From Pelomonas nitida (lineage in GTDB: Bacteria > Pseudomonadota > Gammaproteobacteria > Burkholderiales > Burkholderiaceae_C), in NCBI RefSeq assembly GCF_043555975.1, contig NZ_JBIGIA010000001.1, forward strand, positions 310,001 to 374,000: a DNA stretch of 64,000 bases, read 5' to 3'. Each line of letters starts with the position of its first letter. Position 1 is the stretch's first letter. Below the pieces are notes generated by a model that saw nothing but the letters and a program-made list of their open reading frames with translations, made no database searches and was not told the origin of the DNA. The translations under genes and the position numbers were made by a program. Of the stretch, positions 16,839-25,741 are shown piece after piece.

Positions 16839-17264
16839 ATGGACGCCCTCGACCAGCAACTCATCGCCCTGCTGCGTGCCGACGCCCGCGCCAGCGTGGC
16901 CACGCTGGCCGCCCGGCTGAAGGTGTCGCGCGGCACGGTGACCAACCGCATCGCGCGGCTGGAGGACAGCGGCGTCATCACCGGCTATACCGTCAAGCTG
17001 CGGCCCGATGCCGTGCCGGATCAGATCCGTGCGTGGATGAGCATCACCGTGGAGGGCAACCGCACGCGGGAGGTGGTGGCCATGCTGCTGGGCGAGCCCG
17101 GCATCACCGGGTTGTTCGACACCAATGGCCGCTGGGACCTGCTGGCCGAGATCGGCAGCGCCAGCCTGCAGGAGCTGGCGGACGTGCTGGAGCGAGTGCG
17201 GCTCATCAAGGGCATCGCCAGCACCGAGACCAGCATCCACCTGCAGAGCTACAAGCTGGGTTGA
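16839..17264 (+). CDS. Lrp/AsnC family transcriptional regulator
   Basis: About 141 residues from the ATG at 16839; a TTG one codon earlier is possible. The N-terminal winged helix-turn-helix (LLRADARASVATLAARLKVS, GTVTNRIARLEDSGVITGY) is followed by a RAM ligand-binding domain (AWMSITVEGN, GITGLFDTNGRWDLL, VRLIKGIASTET). Such regulators respond to amino acids and often control the divergently transcribed catabolic gene. The neighbouring ornithine cyclodeaminase is the obvious target, with ornithine or arginine as candidate effector. Confidence 0.92.
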   Translation: MDALDQQLIALLRADARASVATLAARLKVSRGTVTNRIARLEDSGVITGYTVKLRPDAVPDQIRAWMSITVEGNRTREVVAMLLGEPGITGLFDTNGRWDLLAEIGSASLQELADVLERVRLIKGIASTETSIHLQSYKLG

Positions 17265-17304
17265 GCGCGGCACCGGCGCGGCGTGCCGCGTGCCGCGCGT
17301 CGCC

Positions 17305-18795
17305 TCAATGGATGGCCAGCTCCAGCAGCGCGCTGCGGGCCCAGGCCTCGGCCTCTTCCTTCAGCAGGTAATGCGTGCGCGCCTGGCCGTCAGTCCAACT
17401 GCGCGGGCAGTGCAGCGCGAGCTGCTTGCCGTCGCGCTCCAGCCGCAGGCTGCCGGCCGGCACGCTGCGCGCGTGGCACAGGATGACCGCCAGGCGCAGC
17501 GCGACGAGCTGTTCCAGCAACTGCGCGTCGGCCAGTTGCGGCTCGAGCTTGCGCAGGCCGCCGCGCTGGCCCAACGCCAACGCCGCCAGGCGCTGCAGCT
17601 GGTTGGTGGAGAAGCCGGCCGCGTCCACATGGCCAATGAGGTAGGCGCTGTGGCGGTGGTGGTCGTGGTGCGACACCAGCATGCCGATCTCGTGCAGCGC
17701 GGCGGCCCAGCGCAGTTCGCGCAGCAGCTCCGGCGCGGGCTTGCCGACGAGCTGGCGGTACAGCTTCTCGGCTTGCGCGGCGACACGGTCGGCCTGCGCG
17801 CGGTCCACGCCGAAGCGCTCCTGCAGCGCGATGACGGACGCGCCGCGTGGGTCGCGCGCGCCGCTGGGCTGGCGGCGTTCGGCCAGGTCGAAGATGACGC
17901 CCTGGCGCAGCGCGCCCTTGGTGGGCATCAGTTCGTCGATGCCGAACTGCGTCAGCAGGGTGTAGAGGATGCACAGCCCGCCGGCCACGACGGGGCGGCG
18001 GTCGTCCTTCAGGCCCGGCAGCTGCAGCTTGTCCTGCGAGCCGGCTTCCAGGCAGCGCTCGATGCACCAGCGCAGCGCGGCCGGCGTCACGCGGCCGTCG
18101 GTCTGCCCGGTCGCTGCCAGCACCTGCGCCACCGCGCCCACGGTGCCCGAAGAGCCCAGCGCCTCGCGCCACAGCTCGGGGCGGAACAGCGTCAGCGCCT
18201 CCTCCAGCTCGGCGCCCGCCGCGACCTGGGCGGCGCGGAAGGCTTCGGGTGTGTAGCGGCCGTCGGCAAAGAAGCGCATGGACAGCCCGACGCTGCCCAC
18301 GCCAAAGGATTCGGCGCGCACCGGCTTCTCGCCGCGGCCCAGGATCATCTCGGTGGACCGGCCACCGATGTCGATGACCAGGCGCGGCTTGTCCGACGGC
18401 TGCAGCCGGGCCACGCCGGCGAAGATCAGCCGGGCTTCCTCGCGGCCGGCGATGACCTCGATGGGGTGGCCCAGCACCGCCTGCGCGCGCTCGAGGAAGG
18501 CGTTGCGGTTGCGGGCCTCGCGCAGCGTCTGCGTCGCGACGGCGCGAATGCGTTCGGGCGCGATGCCGACGAGCTGGGTGCCGAAGCCCTTCAGGCATTC
18601 CAGGCCGCGCTGCATGGCGGCCTCGGTGAGCATGCCGTTGGCGTCCAGCCCGGCGCCCAGGCGCACGCTTTCCTTGGTGTAGCTGACGCGCTGGTAGCGG
18701 TCGCCCGAGAGGCGGGCCAGCTCCAGCCGGAAGCTGTTGGAGCCGATGTCGATGGAGGCCCAGATCGGTTGGCTGGCTTGGGGGCGTGTCGTCAT
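17305..18795 (-). CDS. ppx: Exopolyphosphatase / Ppx-GppA phosphatase
   Basis: About 496 residues from the ATG at 18795 (MTTRPQASQPIWASIDIGSN). It shows the ASKHA-fold signatures of the Ppx/GppA family: ASIDIGSNSFRLEL, IDIGGRSTEMILG and GSVGLSMRFF, followed by a C-terminal HD-like helical domain (ALHEIGMLVSHHDHHRHSAY). It releases phosphate from inorganic polyphosphate and may also act on pppGpp. The longer frame upstream of 18795 runs into the next gene's antisense and is not used. It is convergent with the Lrp-type gene. Confidence 0.93.
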   Translation of the reverse strand: MTTRPQASQPIWASIDIGSNSFRLELARLSGDRYQRVSYTKESVRLGAGLDANGMLTEAAMQRGLECLKGFGTQLVGIAPERIRAVATQTLREARNRNAFLERAQAVLGHPIEVIAGREEARLIFAGVARLQPSDKPRLVIDIGGRSTEMILGRGEKPVRAESFGVGSVGLSMRFFADGRYTPEAFRAAQVAAGAELEEALTLFRPELWREALGSSGTVGAVAQVLAATGQTDGRVTPAALRWCIERCLEAGSQDKLQLPGLKDDRRPVVAGGLCILYTLLTQFGIDELMPTKGALRQGVIFDLAERRQPSGARDPRGASVIALQERFGVDRAQADRVAAQAEKLYRQLVGKPAPELLRELRWAAALHEIGMLVSHHDHHRHSAYLIGHVDAAGFSTNQLQRLAALALGQRGGLRKLEPQLADAQLLEQLVALRLAVILCHARSVPAGSLRLERDGKQLALHCPRSWTDGQARTHYLLKEEAEAWARSALLELAIH

Positions 18796-18862
18796 GGCGG
18801 GCGATTGTCCGGGCAAAATTTGAAGCGCCACCCCTGAAACCACCCACACCGTTGGAGCCCCC

Positions 18863-19726
18863 ATGCTGAAAGAAGAGATCGACAGCCTCGCCCCCGGACG
18901 CGATTTCAACCGCCGCGGCTTTGTGCAGACCGCCGTTGGCAGTGGTTTCGCGGCGGCCGTGCTGCCGGTGACCGCCCAGACGATCTCGACCGACACGGCG
19001 GGCCTGGACGCCGGCACGGTCAGCATCGAGGTGGGCGACTTCAAGATGCCCGCCTACCGGGCGCAGCCCGCAGGCCGCAAGAACCTGCCGATCATCCTGG
19101 TGGCCAGCGAGATCTTCGGCGTGCACGAGCACATCGCCGACGTGTGCCGGCGCTTCGCCAAGCAGGGCTATCTGGCGATCGCGCCGTCGCTGTTCGTGCG
19201 CCACGGCGATGCCGGCGCCTACACCGACATCCCCAAGCTCATCGCCGAGGTCGTGGCCAAGGCCTCCGATGTGCAGGTTGCCGGCGACCTCGATGCGACC
19301 GTGGCCTGGGCGGCCCGCCACGGTGGCGACGCGAGCCGGCTCGGCATCACCGGCTTCTGCTGGGGCGGCCGCACCACCTGGGCCTACACCGCCCACAACC
19401 CCGCCGTGAAGGCCGCGGTGGCCTGGTATGGGCCGGTGGCGCGCAGCTACTTTGCCGGCGACAAGACCATCATCGAGCAGGCTGCGGCCATCAAGGCGCC
19501 GGTGCTGGGCCTGTACGGCGCGGCGGACACGGGCATCCCGGTCGGGACGCTGACGCAGCTGGAAGCCGCGCTGAAGGCGGCCGGCCACCTGAAGAGCGAG
19601 TTCGTCGTCTACCCCGACACGCCCCACGCCTTTCACGCCGACTACCGCCCGAGCTATCGCAAGGCGGCGGCCGACGACGGCTGGGCGAAGTGCCTGGCCT
19701 GGTTCAAGAAGCAGGGCGTGGCGTGA
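18863..19726 (+). CDS. Dienelactone hydrolase family protein with Tat-like leader
   Basis: The 287-residue alpha/beta hydrolase has the Cys-His-Asp triad of dienelactone hydrolases: C166 in GFCWGG, D222 in GAADTG and H255 in TPHAFH. The N-terminus (FNRRGFVQTAVGSGFAAAVL) looks like a twin-arginine signal although it lacks the full SRRxFLK consensus, so export to the periplasm is possible. Family members hydrolyse dienelactone in chlorocatechol breakdown or other small esters; no aromatic pathway genes are adjacent, so the substrate is open. It is divergent from ppx. Confidence 0.88.
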   Translation: MLKEEIDSLAPGRDFNRRGFVQTAVGSGFAAAVLPVTAQTISTDTAGLDAGTVSIEVGDFKMPAYRAQPAGRKNLPIILVASEIFGVHEHIADVCRRFAKQGYLAIAPSLFVRHGDAGAYTDIPKLIAEVVAKASDVQVAGDLDATVAWAARHGGDASRLGITGFCWGGRTTWAYTAHNPAVKAAVAWYGPVARSYFAGDKTIIEQAAAIKAPVLGLYGAADTGIPVGTLTQLEAALKAAGHLKSEFVVYPDTPHAFHADYRPSYRKAAADDGWAKCLAWFKKQGVA

Positions 19727-19807
19727 AGGCTTGACAGCTCTGCTAGGCTGACGGAGTCGGGCCGCCGTACCTCGTCGTACAGGCGGCCCATTGCTTTGCC
19801 TGATCCC

Positions 19808-20590
19808 ATGACCCTTCTTTCCATCGTGCTCGCCACCTTCGCCGGCGGGCTGCTGTCGGTGCTCGTCGCCGCAAGTCTCACCGTGGGCGTGCTGACGCGC
19901 CTCGTCAAAAGCCTCGTCAGCCTGTCGGCCGGCATCCTGCTGGGCACGTCACTGCTCAACGTGCTGCCCGAGGCGTTTGAGACCCACACGGCCCAGCCGC
20001 AGACGCTGTTCGCGGTGCTGCTGGCCGGTCTCTTGTTCTTCTGGTTGCTGGAGAAGGTGGAGCTGTACCGCCACGTGCACCATCACGAGGGCGACGGCCA
20101 CCATCACCACCATCATTTCGACGCCGAGCAGGCGGGGCGCGGCGGCCTCACGGTGCTGGTGGGCGACAGCATCCACAACTTCTGCGATGGCGCCATCATC
20201 GCGGCGGCCTTTCTGGCGGATGCCAAGCTGGGCTGGGCCACCGCGCTGGCCATCGTCGCGCACGAGATTCCGCAGGAGGTGGGCGACTACATCGTGCTGC
20301 TGAACGCCGGCCTCTCTCGCGCCAAGGCGTTGCTGTTCAACGCGATCTCGGGCATGGCCTCGGTCGTCGGCGGCGTGCTGGGCTATTTCCTGATCGGCAG
20401 TTTCGACGGCGTGCTGCCCTACCTGCTCGTGCTGGCTTCCAGCAGCTTCATCTACATCTCGGTGGCCGACCTGCTGCCGCAGCTGCAGCAGCGCCTGGCC
20501 TGGCGCGACACGCTGGCCCAGGTGGCCTGGCTGGCCATCGGCCTGGGCGTGGCGTTCGCGGTGTCGCAGATGCTGCATGGCAGCCATTGA
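19808..20590 (+). CDS. ZIP family divalent metal transporter
   Basis: About 260 residues from the ATG at 19808, with about eight membrane segments. A cytoplasmic His-rich loop (YRHVHHHEGDGHHHHHHF) lies near residues 85-103. The metal-path motifs GDSIHNFCDGAII (helix IV) and VAHEIPQEVGDYIVL (helix V) are complete. ZIP proteins move Zn, Fe or Mn into the cytoplasm. The upstream TTG four codons earlier is an alternative start. It stands alone between a hydrolase and the TetR gene. Confidence 0.92.
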   Translation: MTLLSIVLATFAGGLLSVLVAASLTVGVLTRLVKSLVSLSAGILLGTSLLNVLPEAFETHTAQPQTLFAVLLAGLLFFWLLEKVELYRHVHHHEGDGHHHHHHFDAEQAGRGGLTVLVGDSIHNFCDGAIIAAAFLADAKLGWATALAIVAHEIPQEVGDYIVLLNAGLSRAKALLFNAISGMASVVGGVLGYFLIGSFDGVLPYLLVLASSSFIYISVADLLPQLQQRLAWRDTLAQVAWLAIGLGVAFAVSQMLHGSH

Positions 20591-20594
20591 GGCT

Positions 20595-20627
20595 GGCCCG
20601 CGTCGCGCGTCCATCGAGCGGCGGGCC
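20595..20627. terminator. GC-rich inverted repeat between convergent genes
   Basis: GGCCCGC and GCGGGCC, seven perfect base pairs with a 19-base loop, lie five bases past the ZIP stop and before the end of the convergent TetR gene. There is no U-tract, so terminator function is only plausible. Confidence 0.3.
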
Positions 20628-20669
20628 TTCTGACCGCAGCGCGGCCTGCTCCCTTTGGGTTAACAGGCC

Positions 20670-21371
20670 CTATGAGGCCGTGCCAGGCGCCGGCAGGCCT
20701 GCCGGGTTGGGCTGCACACCAGGCTCGGGGGCTAGCCGGTGCAGGTGGCTGGCCAGCATGCCGGCCACGATGCGGGCGACCGCCTTCGGGGGCAGCTTGG
20801 CGTCGAACAGCATCTCGACCGCCGCATAAATCAGCTCCACGGCAATGCGGCTGAGCACCTGCAACTCGGCCCGCTTCACATGCGGCAAGGCCTGCGCCAG
20901 CAGGCGCGCCTGGGCCGCCGTCACGGCCGCGTGCGAGGCCAGGCGAACCTCCTGCAGCGCCGGCACGGCGCGCATGGCCCGCATGATCCAGACCCCGGCC
21001 TCCACCTTGCGCGTGGCCTTGTAGGTGTCCAGCAGCAGGCCGGCAATGGCGGGTTCGAGCGTGGCCACGCCGCCGGCAAACACCCGGGGGCAAATCCAGC
21101 GCTCGATGCACTCGTTTTGCCGCTGCATCAGGCGCTTGCCCAGTTCGCTCAGCAGCGCGTACTTGTTGGGGAAATAGCGGTAGAGGGCCGGCGGCGTCAC
21201 GCCTGCCCGCTCTGCGACGAGGTTGGTGGACCAGCGCTCGATGCCGAACTCCGCCAGCGTTTTGGCTGCGGAGTCCAGCAGCAGCTCGTAGGTCTCTGAC
21301 GCGCGCTTCTGCGCGGGCTGAACCTTGGTCTCCAGCGAGGGGCGGCTGCGGGTGGATGAACGATTAGGCAT
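20670..21371 (-). CDS. TetR family transcriptional regulator
   Basis: About 233 residues from the ATG at 21371 (MPNRSSTRSRPSLE). A typical TetR helix-turn-helix occupies residues 25-75 (LLDSAAKTLAEFGIERWSTN, VAERAGVTPPALYRYFPNKY), followed by an all-helical ligand domain. It is divergent from an MFS transporter, with a perfect palindrome at 21379-21397 just upstream of its own start, so it probably represses itself and the MFS gene. The inducer is unknown. Confidence 0.93.
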   Translation of the reverse strand: MPNRSSTRSRPSLETKVQPAQKRASETYELLLDSAAKTLAEFGIERWSTNLVAERAGVTPPALYRYFPNKYALLSELGKRLMQRQNECIERWICPRVFAGGVATLEPAIAGLLLDTYKATRKVEAGVWIMRAMRAVPALQEVRLASHAAVTAAQARLLAQALPHVKRAELQVLSRIAVELIYAAVEMLFDAKLPPKAVARIVAGMLASHLHRLAPEPGVQPNPAGLPAPGTAS

Positions 21372-21378
21372 GGTCGCT

Positions 21379-21397
21379 ATCAGGGATTGTCCCTGAT
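21379..21397. promoter_or_regulatory. Palindromic operator between tetR and the MFS gene
   Basis: ATCAGGGATTGTCCCTGAT: two perfect 8-base arms around TTG, eight bases before the TetR ATG. TTGTCC within it, 18 bases before TAAAAA (21411-21416), could be the -35 of the MFS promoter. TetR binding would then block both directions. Confidence 0.72.
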
Positions 21398-21458
21398 GTT
21401 TTTGGCTTCTTAAAAAATAGTTATGACTAGAAAATGAAGGCGTCAAAACTCGTTGGCA

Positions 21459-22670
21459 ATGAGGCTCGACGTGCAGACATCGCCGTTGCATCCATCGACA
21501 GGGCACCTTCTGCCGCCGACCGTGGGCGGCCTGCTGGTGCCCATGGTGTCGGGCTCCGTCGCCTTGCTGATGCTGGGCGTTCAGCCGATTGTTCTGGGCG
21601 AGATGCTGGGGGCGGGTCGTGTCAGCCTGGAGGGCGTGGGCGTGGTGGCGATGGCCGAGATCGTCACCTTGGGCCTGGGGGTGTTGCTGGGTGACTTGCT
21701 GGCCTGGTTGCACCGCCTGCGCTGGCTGACGCTGGGCGCGGTCATCGCCATCGTGGCCTTGAATCTGCTGACGCCCTCCATGCAGGGCGACGCGGCGCTG
21801 GCGCTGGTGCGCGCCGCGGCGGGGCTGGCTGAAGGGCTGCTGCTGTGGGTGACAACGGCCTTCATCGTGCGCAGCGAGCGCCCGGCTCGCATGGCCGGGG
21901 TGTTCTTCGTGCTGCAGACGGGGGCGCAGGCCTTGGTCGGCCTGGTGCTGGCCCGCTGGCTGATCCCGTCGTATGGCTGGCCGGCGGCGTTCTGGGTGTT
22001 GGCTGTGGCTGCGGTGCTGCCGCTGTTATTGCTGGATGGCCTGCCCGCGGCACTGGCACCGCAGGTGGCGGCGGGCGTGGACCCGCGCGCCGAACCCGGG
22101 CGTTGGCGCTGGACGCCCGCCGCGGTGCTGTCCTTGCTGGCGGTGTTCCTGTTGATGGCCACACTGGGGGCGCTGTGGGCCTATGCCGAGCCGCTGGGCC
22201 AGCGCGCCGGGCTGGACGCGCTGGCGGCACAAACCGTCATCGCAGCCGCGCTGTTGGCGCAGATCGCTGGCGGCACGGCGGGCACGGCGCTGGTGGGGCG
22301 ATTGCCGCCGGCTCCGGTGTTGGCGCTGGCTGCGCTGTTGCTCGGAGGCGTGGCGCTGGCGGTCTACGCCACTGCGGCTCAGCCGGCATGGTTTTCTCCG
22401 CTGTGCATGGTGTTTGCCTTTGTCTGGCTGTTCATGGTGCCGTTTCACACGGCGCTGGCCTTCGCGGTCGACCGCAGTGGCCGCGTGGCGTCGCTGATGC
22501 CGGCCGCCCAGCTGCTCGGCTCGGCGGCCGGGCCCTTGGTGGCGTCGCTGGTTGTGGAGGGCGACGACGCCAGCCGCGCGGCGCTGGTCAGCTTTGGCTG
22601 CGGTGCGGCCGTGTTGGTGGTGCTGCTGTCGATGCGCGCACTTCGGGCGCTCGCGGGGCGCACTGCCTAG
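21459..22670 (+). CDS. MFS transporter
   Basis: About 403 residues from the ATG at 21459 (a TTG two codons earlier is possible), almost wholly hydrophobic with 11-12 membrane segments. The arrangement is that of drug/sugar antiporter-type MFS proteins, with RSERPARMAGVFF resembling the loop between helices 4 and 5 and PTVGGLLVPMVSG at the start. Regulation by a divergent TetR suggests import or efflux of an inducing compound. The downstream porin and kinase/aldolase genes hint at uptake of the substrate handled there, but efflux cannot be excluded. Confidence 0.85.
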   Translation: MRLDVQTSPLHPSTGHLLPPTVGGLLVPMVSGSVALLMLGVQPIVLGEMLGAGRVSLEGVGVVAMAEIVTLGLGVLLGDLLAWLHRLRWLTLGAVIAIVALNLLTPSMQGDAALALVRAAAGLAEGLLLWVTTAFIVRSERPARMAGVFFVLQTGAQALVGLVLARWLIPSYGWPAAFWVLAVAAVLPLLLLDGLPAALAPQVAAGVDPRAEPGRWRWTPAAVLSLLAVFLLMATLGALWAYAEPLGQRAGLDALAAQTVIAAALLAQIAGGTAGTALVGRLPPAPVLALAALLLGGVALAVYATAAQPAWFSPLCMVFAFVWLFMVPFHTALAFAVDRSGRVASLMPAAQLLGSAAGPLVASLVVEGDDASRAALVSFGCGAAVLVVLLSMRALRALAGRTA

Positions 22671-22689
22671 CGCAGCGCTCACCTCGTTT

Positions 22690-22703
22690 TTTTTGCGCAA
22701 AAA
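22690..22703. promoter_or_regulatory. Perfect palindrome upstream of the DUF2147 gene
   Basis: TTTTTGCGCAAAAA is a perfect 14-base palindrome 20 bases past the MFS stop. It may be an operator or a short terminator hairpin. It is followed by CTAGTCAT (22704-22711), which recurs inverted as ATGACTAG at 21423-21430 before the MFS gene, suggesting a shared regulatory site. Confidence 0.45.
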
Positions 22704-22766
22704 GCTAGTCATGAATACCGTTGCTGTTTTGAAGCTTCCTCCTGCCCTTGCTTGAAAGGACTGTTC

Positions 22767-23195
22767 GTGAGACGCAAATGCATGCTGTTGCTATCGGCGC
22801 TGACCCTGACGGTGGGCGCGATGAATGCCCGCGCCGAGGGGCAGGACGAGGCCAAGGGGCTGTGGCTCACGGCTGACGGAGATGCGGTGCTTCGCTTCGA
22901 GCCCTGTGTCGACAAGCCCAGCGCGCTGTGCGGCCGCATTGCCTGGGACAAGGACGCTGGCAAGCCCAACGACACCTGTGGCGTGCAGATCGCCCAACTG
23001 GAGCGCTACGGCGACGGTGCCTGGCGAGACGGCTGGATCTTCGACCCGCGAGACCGCAAGAAGTACCGCGGCGTGGTGCGCGTGAAGAACGGCGAGCTGC
23101 ACGTTCGCGCCTTTGTCGGCGCCGAGATCCTTGGGCAGACCGAGCAGTTCAAGCGCGTTGCCCAGTTGCCTGCCACCCCTGTCTGCAAGTCCTGA
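22767..23195 (+). CDS. DUF2147 secreted protein
   Basis: About 142 residues from the GTG at 22767, chosen because AAGGA ends six bases before it. The product has a signal peptide (RRKCMLLLSALTLTVGAMNARA) and one DUF2147 domain: GLWLTADGDAVLRFEPC, LCGRIAWDKDAGKPN and GWIFDPRDRKKYRGVV, with the lipocalin-like layout of the family. The function is unknown; it is predicted to be periplasmic. The next gene, a TorF-type porin, begins 18 bases after its stop, so they form one transcript. Confidence 0.85.
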   Translation: MRRKCMLLLSALTLTVGAMNARAEGQDEAKGLWLTADGDAVLRFEPCVDKPSALCGRIAWDKDAGKPNDTCGVQIAQLERYGDGAWRDGWIFDPRDRKKYRGVVRVKNGELHVRAFVGAEILGQTEQFKRVAQLPATPVCKS

Positions 23196-23212
23196 TCTGC
23201 CGAGGAAACACC

Positions 23213-24109
23213 ATGAGCAATGCCCCCCGAGACCTGAAGGCCGCCTGGCTTGTTGCCTGCGCCGCGTTGACCCTGTTGCCGCACGCCGTACAGGCGGCCG
23301 GTGACGATGTGGCCAGCTATGCGGTGGAAACCGAGATCAAGCTCGTCAGCGATCAGCGCACGCGCGGGGTGTCGGACTCCATGCGTGGGCCTGGCGTGCA
23401 GATGAGCGTGCAGCTGGCGCACGAGAGCGGCGTGATCGCGCTGGCCCAGCTGGCCAGCGTCAGCAAGAAGTACTACACGAACAGCGACGGCTACAACCTG
23501 CTGCTGGCCACGGGCTATCGCTTCGGTGACCCGGAAGCCTGGCATTTCGGCGTGGGTGTGGCGGCCGAGTTTTTCCCTGGCGCGAAGTTCGACGCGCCGT
23601 ACGCCTTCGACATGGCCACGGGCACGCCCACCGACTTCCGCAACACCAACTACAACACGCGCTACCTGGTGCTCGAGGCCGGTTGGGGCGCCATCGAGGG
23701 CCGCGTGCTCAGCGTGCTGTCGGACGCCTACCGCGGTGCGAACACGGGCGGCGTGTGCGCGCAGATGCTGGCCTTCATGGCCGACCCGACACAGGCGCTG
23801 CAGTGTTATGCCCGCGGCGAGCATGGCGTGCGCGGCAGCGTGCTGCTGGACCTGGGCTACAAGGTCACCGTCGCGCCGCGCACACAGCTGACCTTTCATG
23901 CCGGCTACCAGCGCGTCAAGCACTTCAGCGAGGCCAACTTCGCCGACTATGCCGTCGGCATCACGCACAAGGCCTGGGGTGTGCAGTGGACCGCCGAATG
24001 GATGAAGGCCAACACGCGGGTGCGTGAGCTCTACCAGGCGCTGGATGGCGACCACGTGAAGGCGGCTGACAAGCAGACGGTGGTGCTGTCTGCGGCCTAC
24101 AAGTTCTGA
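23213..24109 (+). CDS. TorF family putative porin
   Basis: About 298 residues from the ATG at 23213, preceded by GAGGAAA. A signal peptide (ending HAVQA) is followed by a beta-barrel with the family's opening (EIKLVSDQRTRGVSDSM) and a C-terminal strand ending VVLSAAYKF. It should be an outer-membrane channel. It contains an internal Cys pair (GGVCAQM...LQCYARG). It lies directly between DUF2147 and the FGGY kinase, 12 bases from the latter, so it probably admits the substrate of the downstream enzymes. Confidence 0.85.
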   Translation: MSNAPRDLKAAWLVACAALTLLPHAVQAAGDDVASYAVETEIKLVSDQRTRGVSDSMRGPGVQMSVQLAHESGVIALAQLASVSKKYYTNSDGYNLLLATGYRFGDPEAWHFGVGVAAEFFPGAKFDAPYAFDMATGTPTDFRNTNYNTRYLVLEAGWGAIEGRVLSVLSDAYRGANTGGVCAQMLAFMADPTQALQCYARGEHGVRGSVLLDLGYKVTVAPRTQLTFHAGYQRVKHFSEANFADYAVGITHKAWGVQWTAEWMKANTRVRELYQALDGDHVKAADKQTVVLSAAYKF

Positions 24110-24120
24110 GCGGGCTGCCG

Positions 24121-25728
24121 ATGGCGTTGTTGCCGGACACCCGGCTGGTGCTGGCCGTGGACTTGGGCACGTCGGGGTGCAAGTGTGCGTTGGTGTCGCT
24201 GGACGGGGCGGTGCATGGCTGGGCGTTTCGCCCCGTGAGCCTGCAGGTCGACGGCGCGCGGGCGGAGCAGGAGGCGCAGGACTGGTGGCAGGCTTTCCTG
24301 GCGGCCGCGGCGGAGCTGCTGCAGGACGCGTCATTGCGGTCACGCGTGGTGGCGGTGTGCTGCTCCACGCAGACCGAGGTCACGCTGTGCCTGGACCGGG
24401 ACGGGCAGCCGCTGGCGCCGGCCATCAGCTGGCTGGATGCGCGCGGCGCCGCCGCCATGCGGCGCCGCACGCGCGGCCGGTGGCTGAATGTGGAGGGTTA
24501 TGAGCCCTGGCGGCTGTGGCGCTGGTTGCGGTTGACGGGCGGCGCGCCCTCGCAGACCGGCCGCGACAGCGCCGGCCACATCGCCCATGTGCGTGACGAG
24601 CGGCCCGATCTCTACGAGCGCACGCACAAATTCGTCAACGCGCTGGACTTTCTGAACCTGCGCTTGTCCGGCCGCCTCTGCGCCACGCACGATTCCATCC
24701 TCACCGCCTGGGTCACGGACAACCGCGACCCTCAAGCGCCGCGTTACGACGACGCGCTGCTGCGCTGGCTGGACGTCGACCGCGACAAGCTGCCGGAGCT
24801 GGTGCGTTCCACCGACATCCTCGGCCCGCTGCTGCCCGAGGTGGCCCAGGCCCTGGGCCTGGCCGGCAGCGTGCAGGTGGTGGCCGGCGCGGTCGACAAC
24901 TCGGCGGTGGCCGTGGGCGCGGCGGTGCGCGATTACGAGACCCACCTCTACCTGGGCACCTCGTCCTGGCTGGGCGCGCATGTGCCGGCGATGAAGACGG
25001 ATGTGCTGCACAAGATCGCGGCCGTGCCCTGTGCGGTCAGCGGGCGCTACCTGGGTATGGCGCTGCAGTCGACGGCCGGCGCCAACCTGTCGTTCCTGCG
25101 CGACCGCATCCTGTTCCACCCCGACGAGTTGTCGCGCGACGAGGAGCATCCGGCGGTGTATGAAGTGCTCAACCAGATCGCGGCGCGCGTGCCGCCGGGT
25201 GCACGCGGGCTGATCTACACGCCCTGGCTGGCCGGCGAGCGCACGCCCGTGGATGACCCGCATCTGCGGGCCGGGCTGTTCAATCTGTCGCTCCAGCATT
25301 CGCGGGAAGACATCTTTCGCGCCTTCCTCGAAGGCGTGGCGTTCAACACGCGCTGGATGATGGAGCCCTTCGCCCGCTTTCTGGGGCAGGATCCCGGCGT
25401 GGTGACGGCCGTGGGCGGCGGCGCGCAAAGCGAGGTGTGGTGCCAGATCCTGGCCGATGTCACGGGCCAGGCGATCCGCCAGCCGCCCAACCCCATCCAG
25501 GCCAATGCACTGGGGGCGACCTTCATCGCCGGTGTGGGCCTGGGCGCCTTTGCGTCGCTGGCCGACACGGCGGCCCTGCAGCAGACGCGGCGTGTCTACG
25601 AACCGTCGACGGCCCTGCGTAGCCTTTACGCCGACAAGTTCGAGAGCTTCAAGGAATTGCGCCGCCGCCTGGCGCCGCTCTACCACCGGCTGAACGCGGC
25701 GCCAGCGGCGGCGGTCGCAACGGCCTGA
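24121..25728 (+). CDS. FGGY-family carbohydrate kinase
   Basis: The 535-residue sugar kinase has the phosphate-1 loop AVDLGTSGCK (D14), QEAQDWW as in xylulokinases, the catalytic Asp D259 in AGAVDNSAVAVG, LGTSSWLGAH and the adenosine motif TAVGGGAQSEVWCQIL. It should phosphorylate a ketose or polyol. The family includes xylulo-, fuculo-, ribulo- and erythrulokinases. The class II aldolase gene 14 bases downstream argues for a FucK/FucA-like or RhaB/RhaD-like pair in which the kinase makes the aldolase substrate. Xylulokinase for the distant xylA locus is an alternative. Confidence 0.9.
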   Translation: MALLPDTRLVLAVDLGTSGCKCALVSLDGAVHGWAFRPVSLQVDGARAEQEAQDWWQAFLAAAAELLQDASLRSRVVAVCCSTQTEVTLCLDRDGQPLAPAISWLDARGAAAMRRRTRGRWLNVEGYEPWRLWRWLRLTGGAPSQTGRDSAGHIAHVRDERPDLYERTHKFVNALDFLNLRLSGRLCATHDSILTAWVTDNRDPQAPRYDDALLRWLDVDRDKLPELVRSTDILGPLLPEVAQALGLAGSVQVVAGAVDNSAVAVGAAVRDYETHLYLGTSSWLGAHVPAMKTDVLHKIAAVPCAVSGRYLGMALQSTAGANLSFLRDRILFHPDELSRDEEHPAVYEVLNQIAARVPPGARGLIYTPWLAGERTPVDDPHLRAGLFNLSLQHSREDIFRAFLEGVAFNTRWMMEPFARFLGQDPGVVTAVGGGAQSEVWCQILADVTGQAIRQPPNPIQANALGATFIAGVGLGAFASLADTAALQQTRRVYEPSTALRSLYADKFESFKELRRRLAPLYHRLNAAPAAAVATA

Positions 25729-25741
25729 GAACGGACTCGCC

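Noticed and set aside
24121..25728. Naming the FGGY kinase xylB
   Set aside because: Motifs do not distinguish xylulokinase from other FGGY kinases, and its operon contains aldolase and aminotransferase genes rather than xylose genes.
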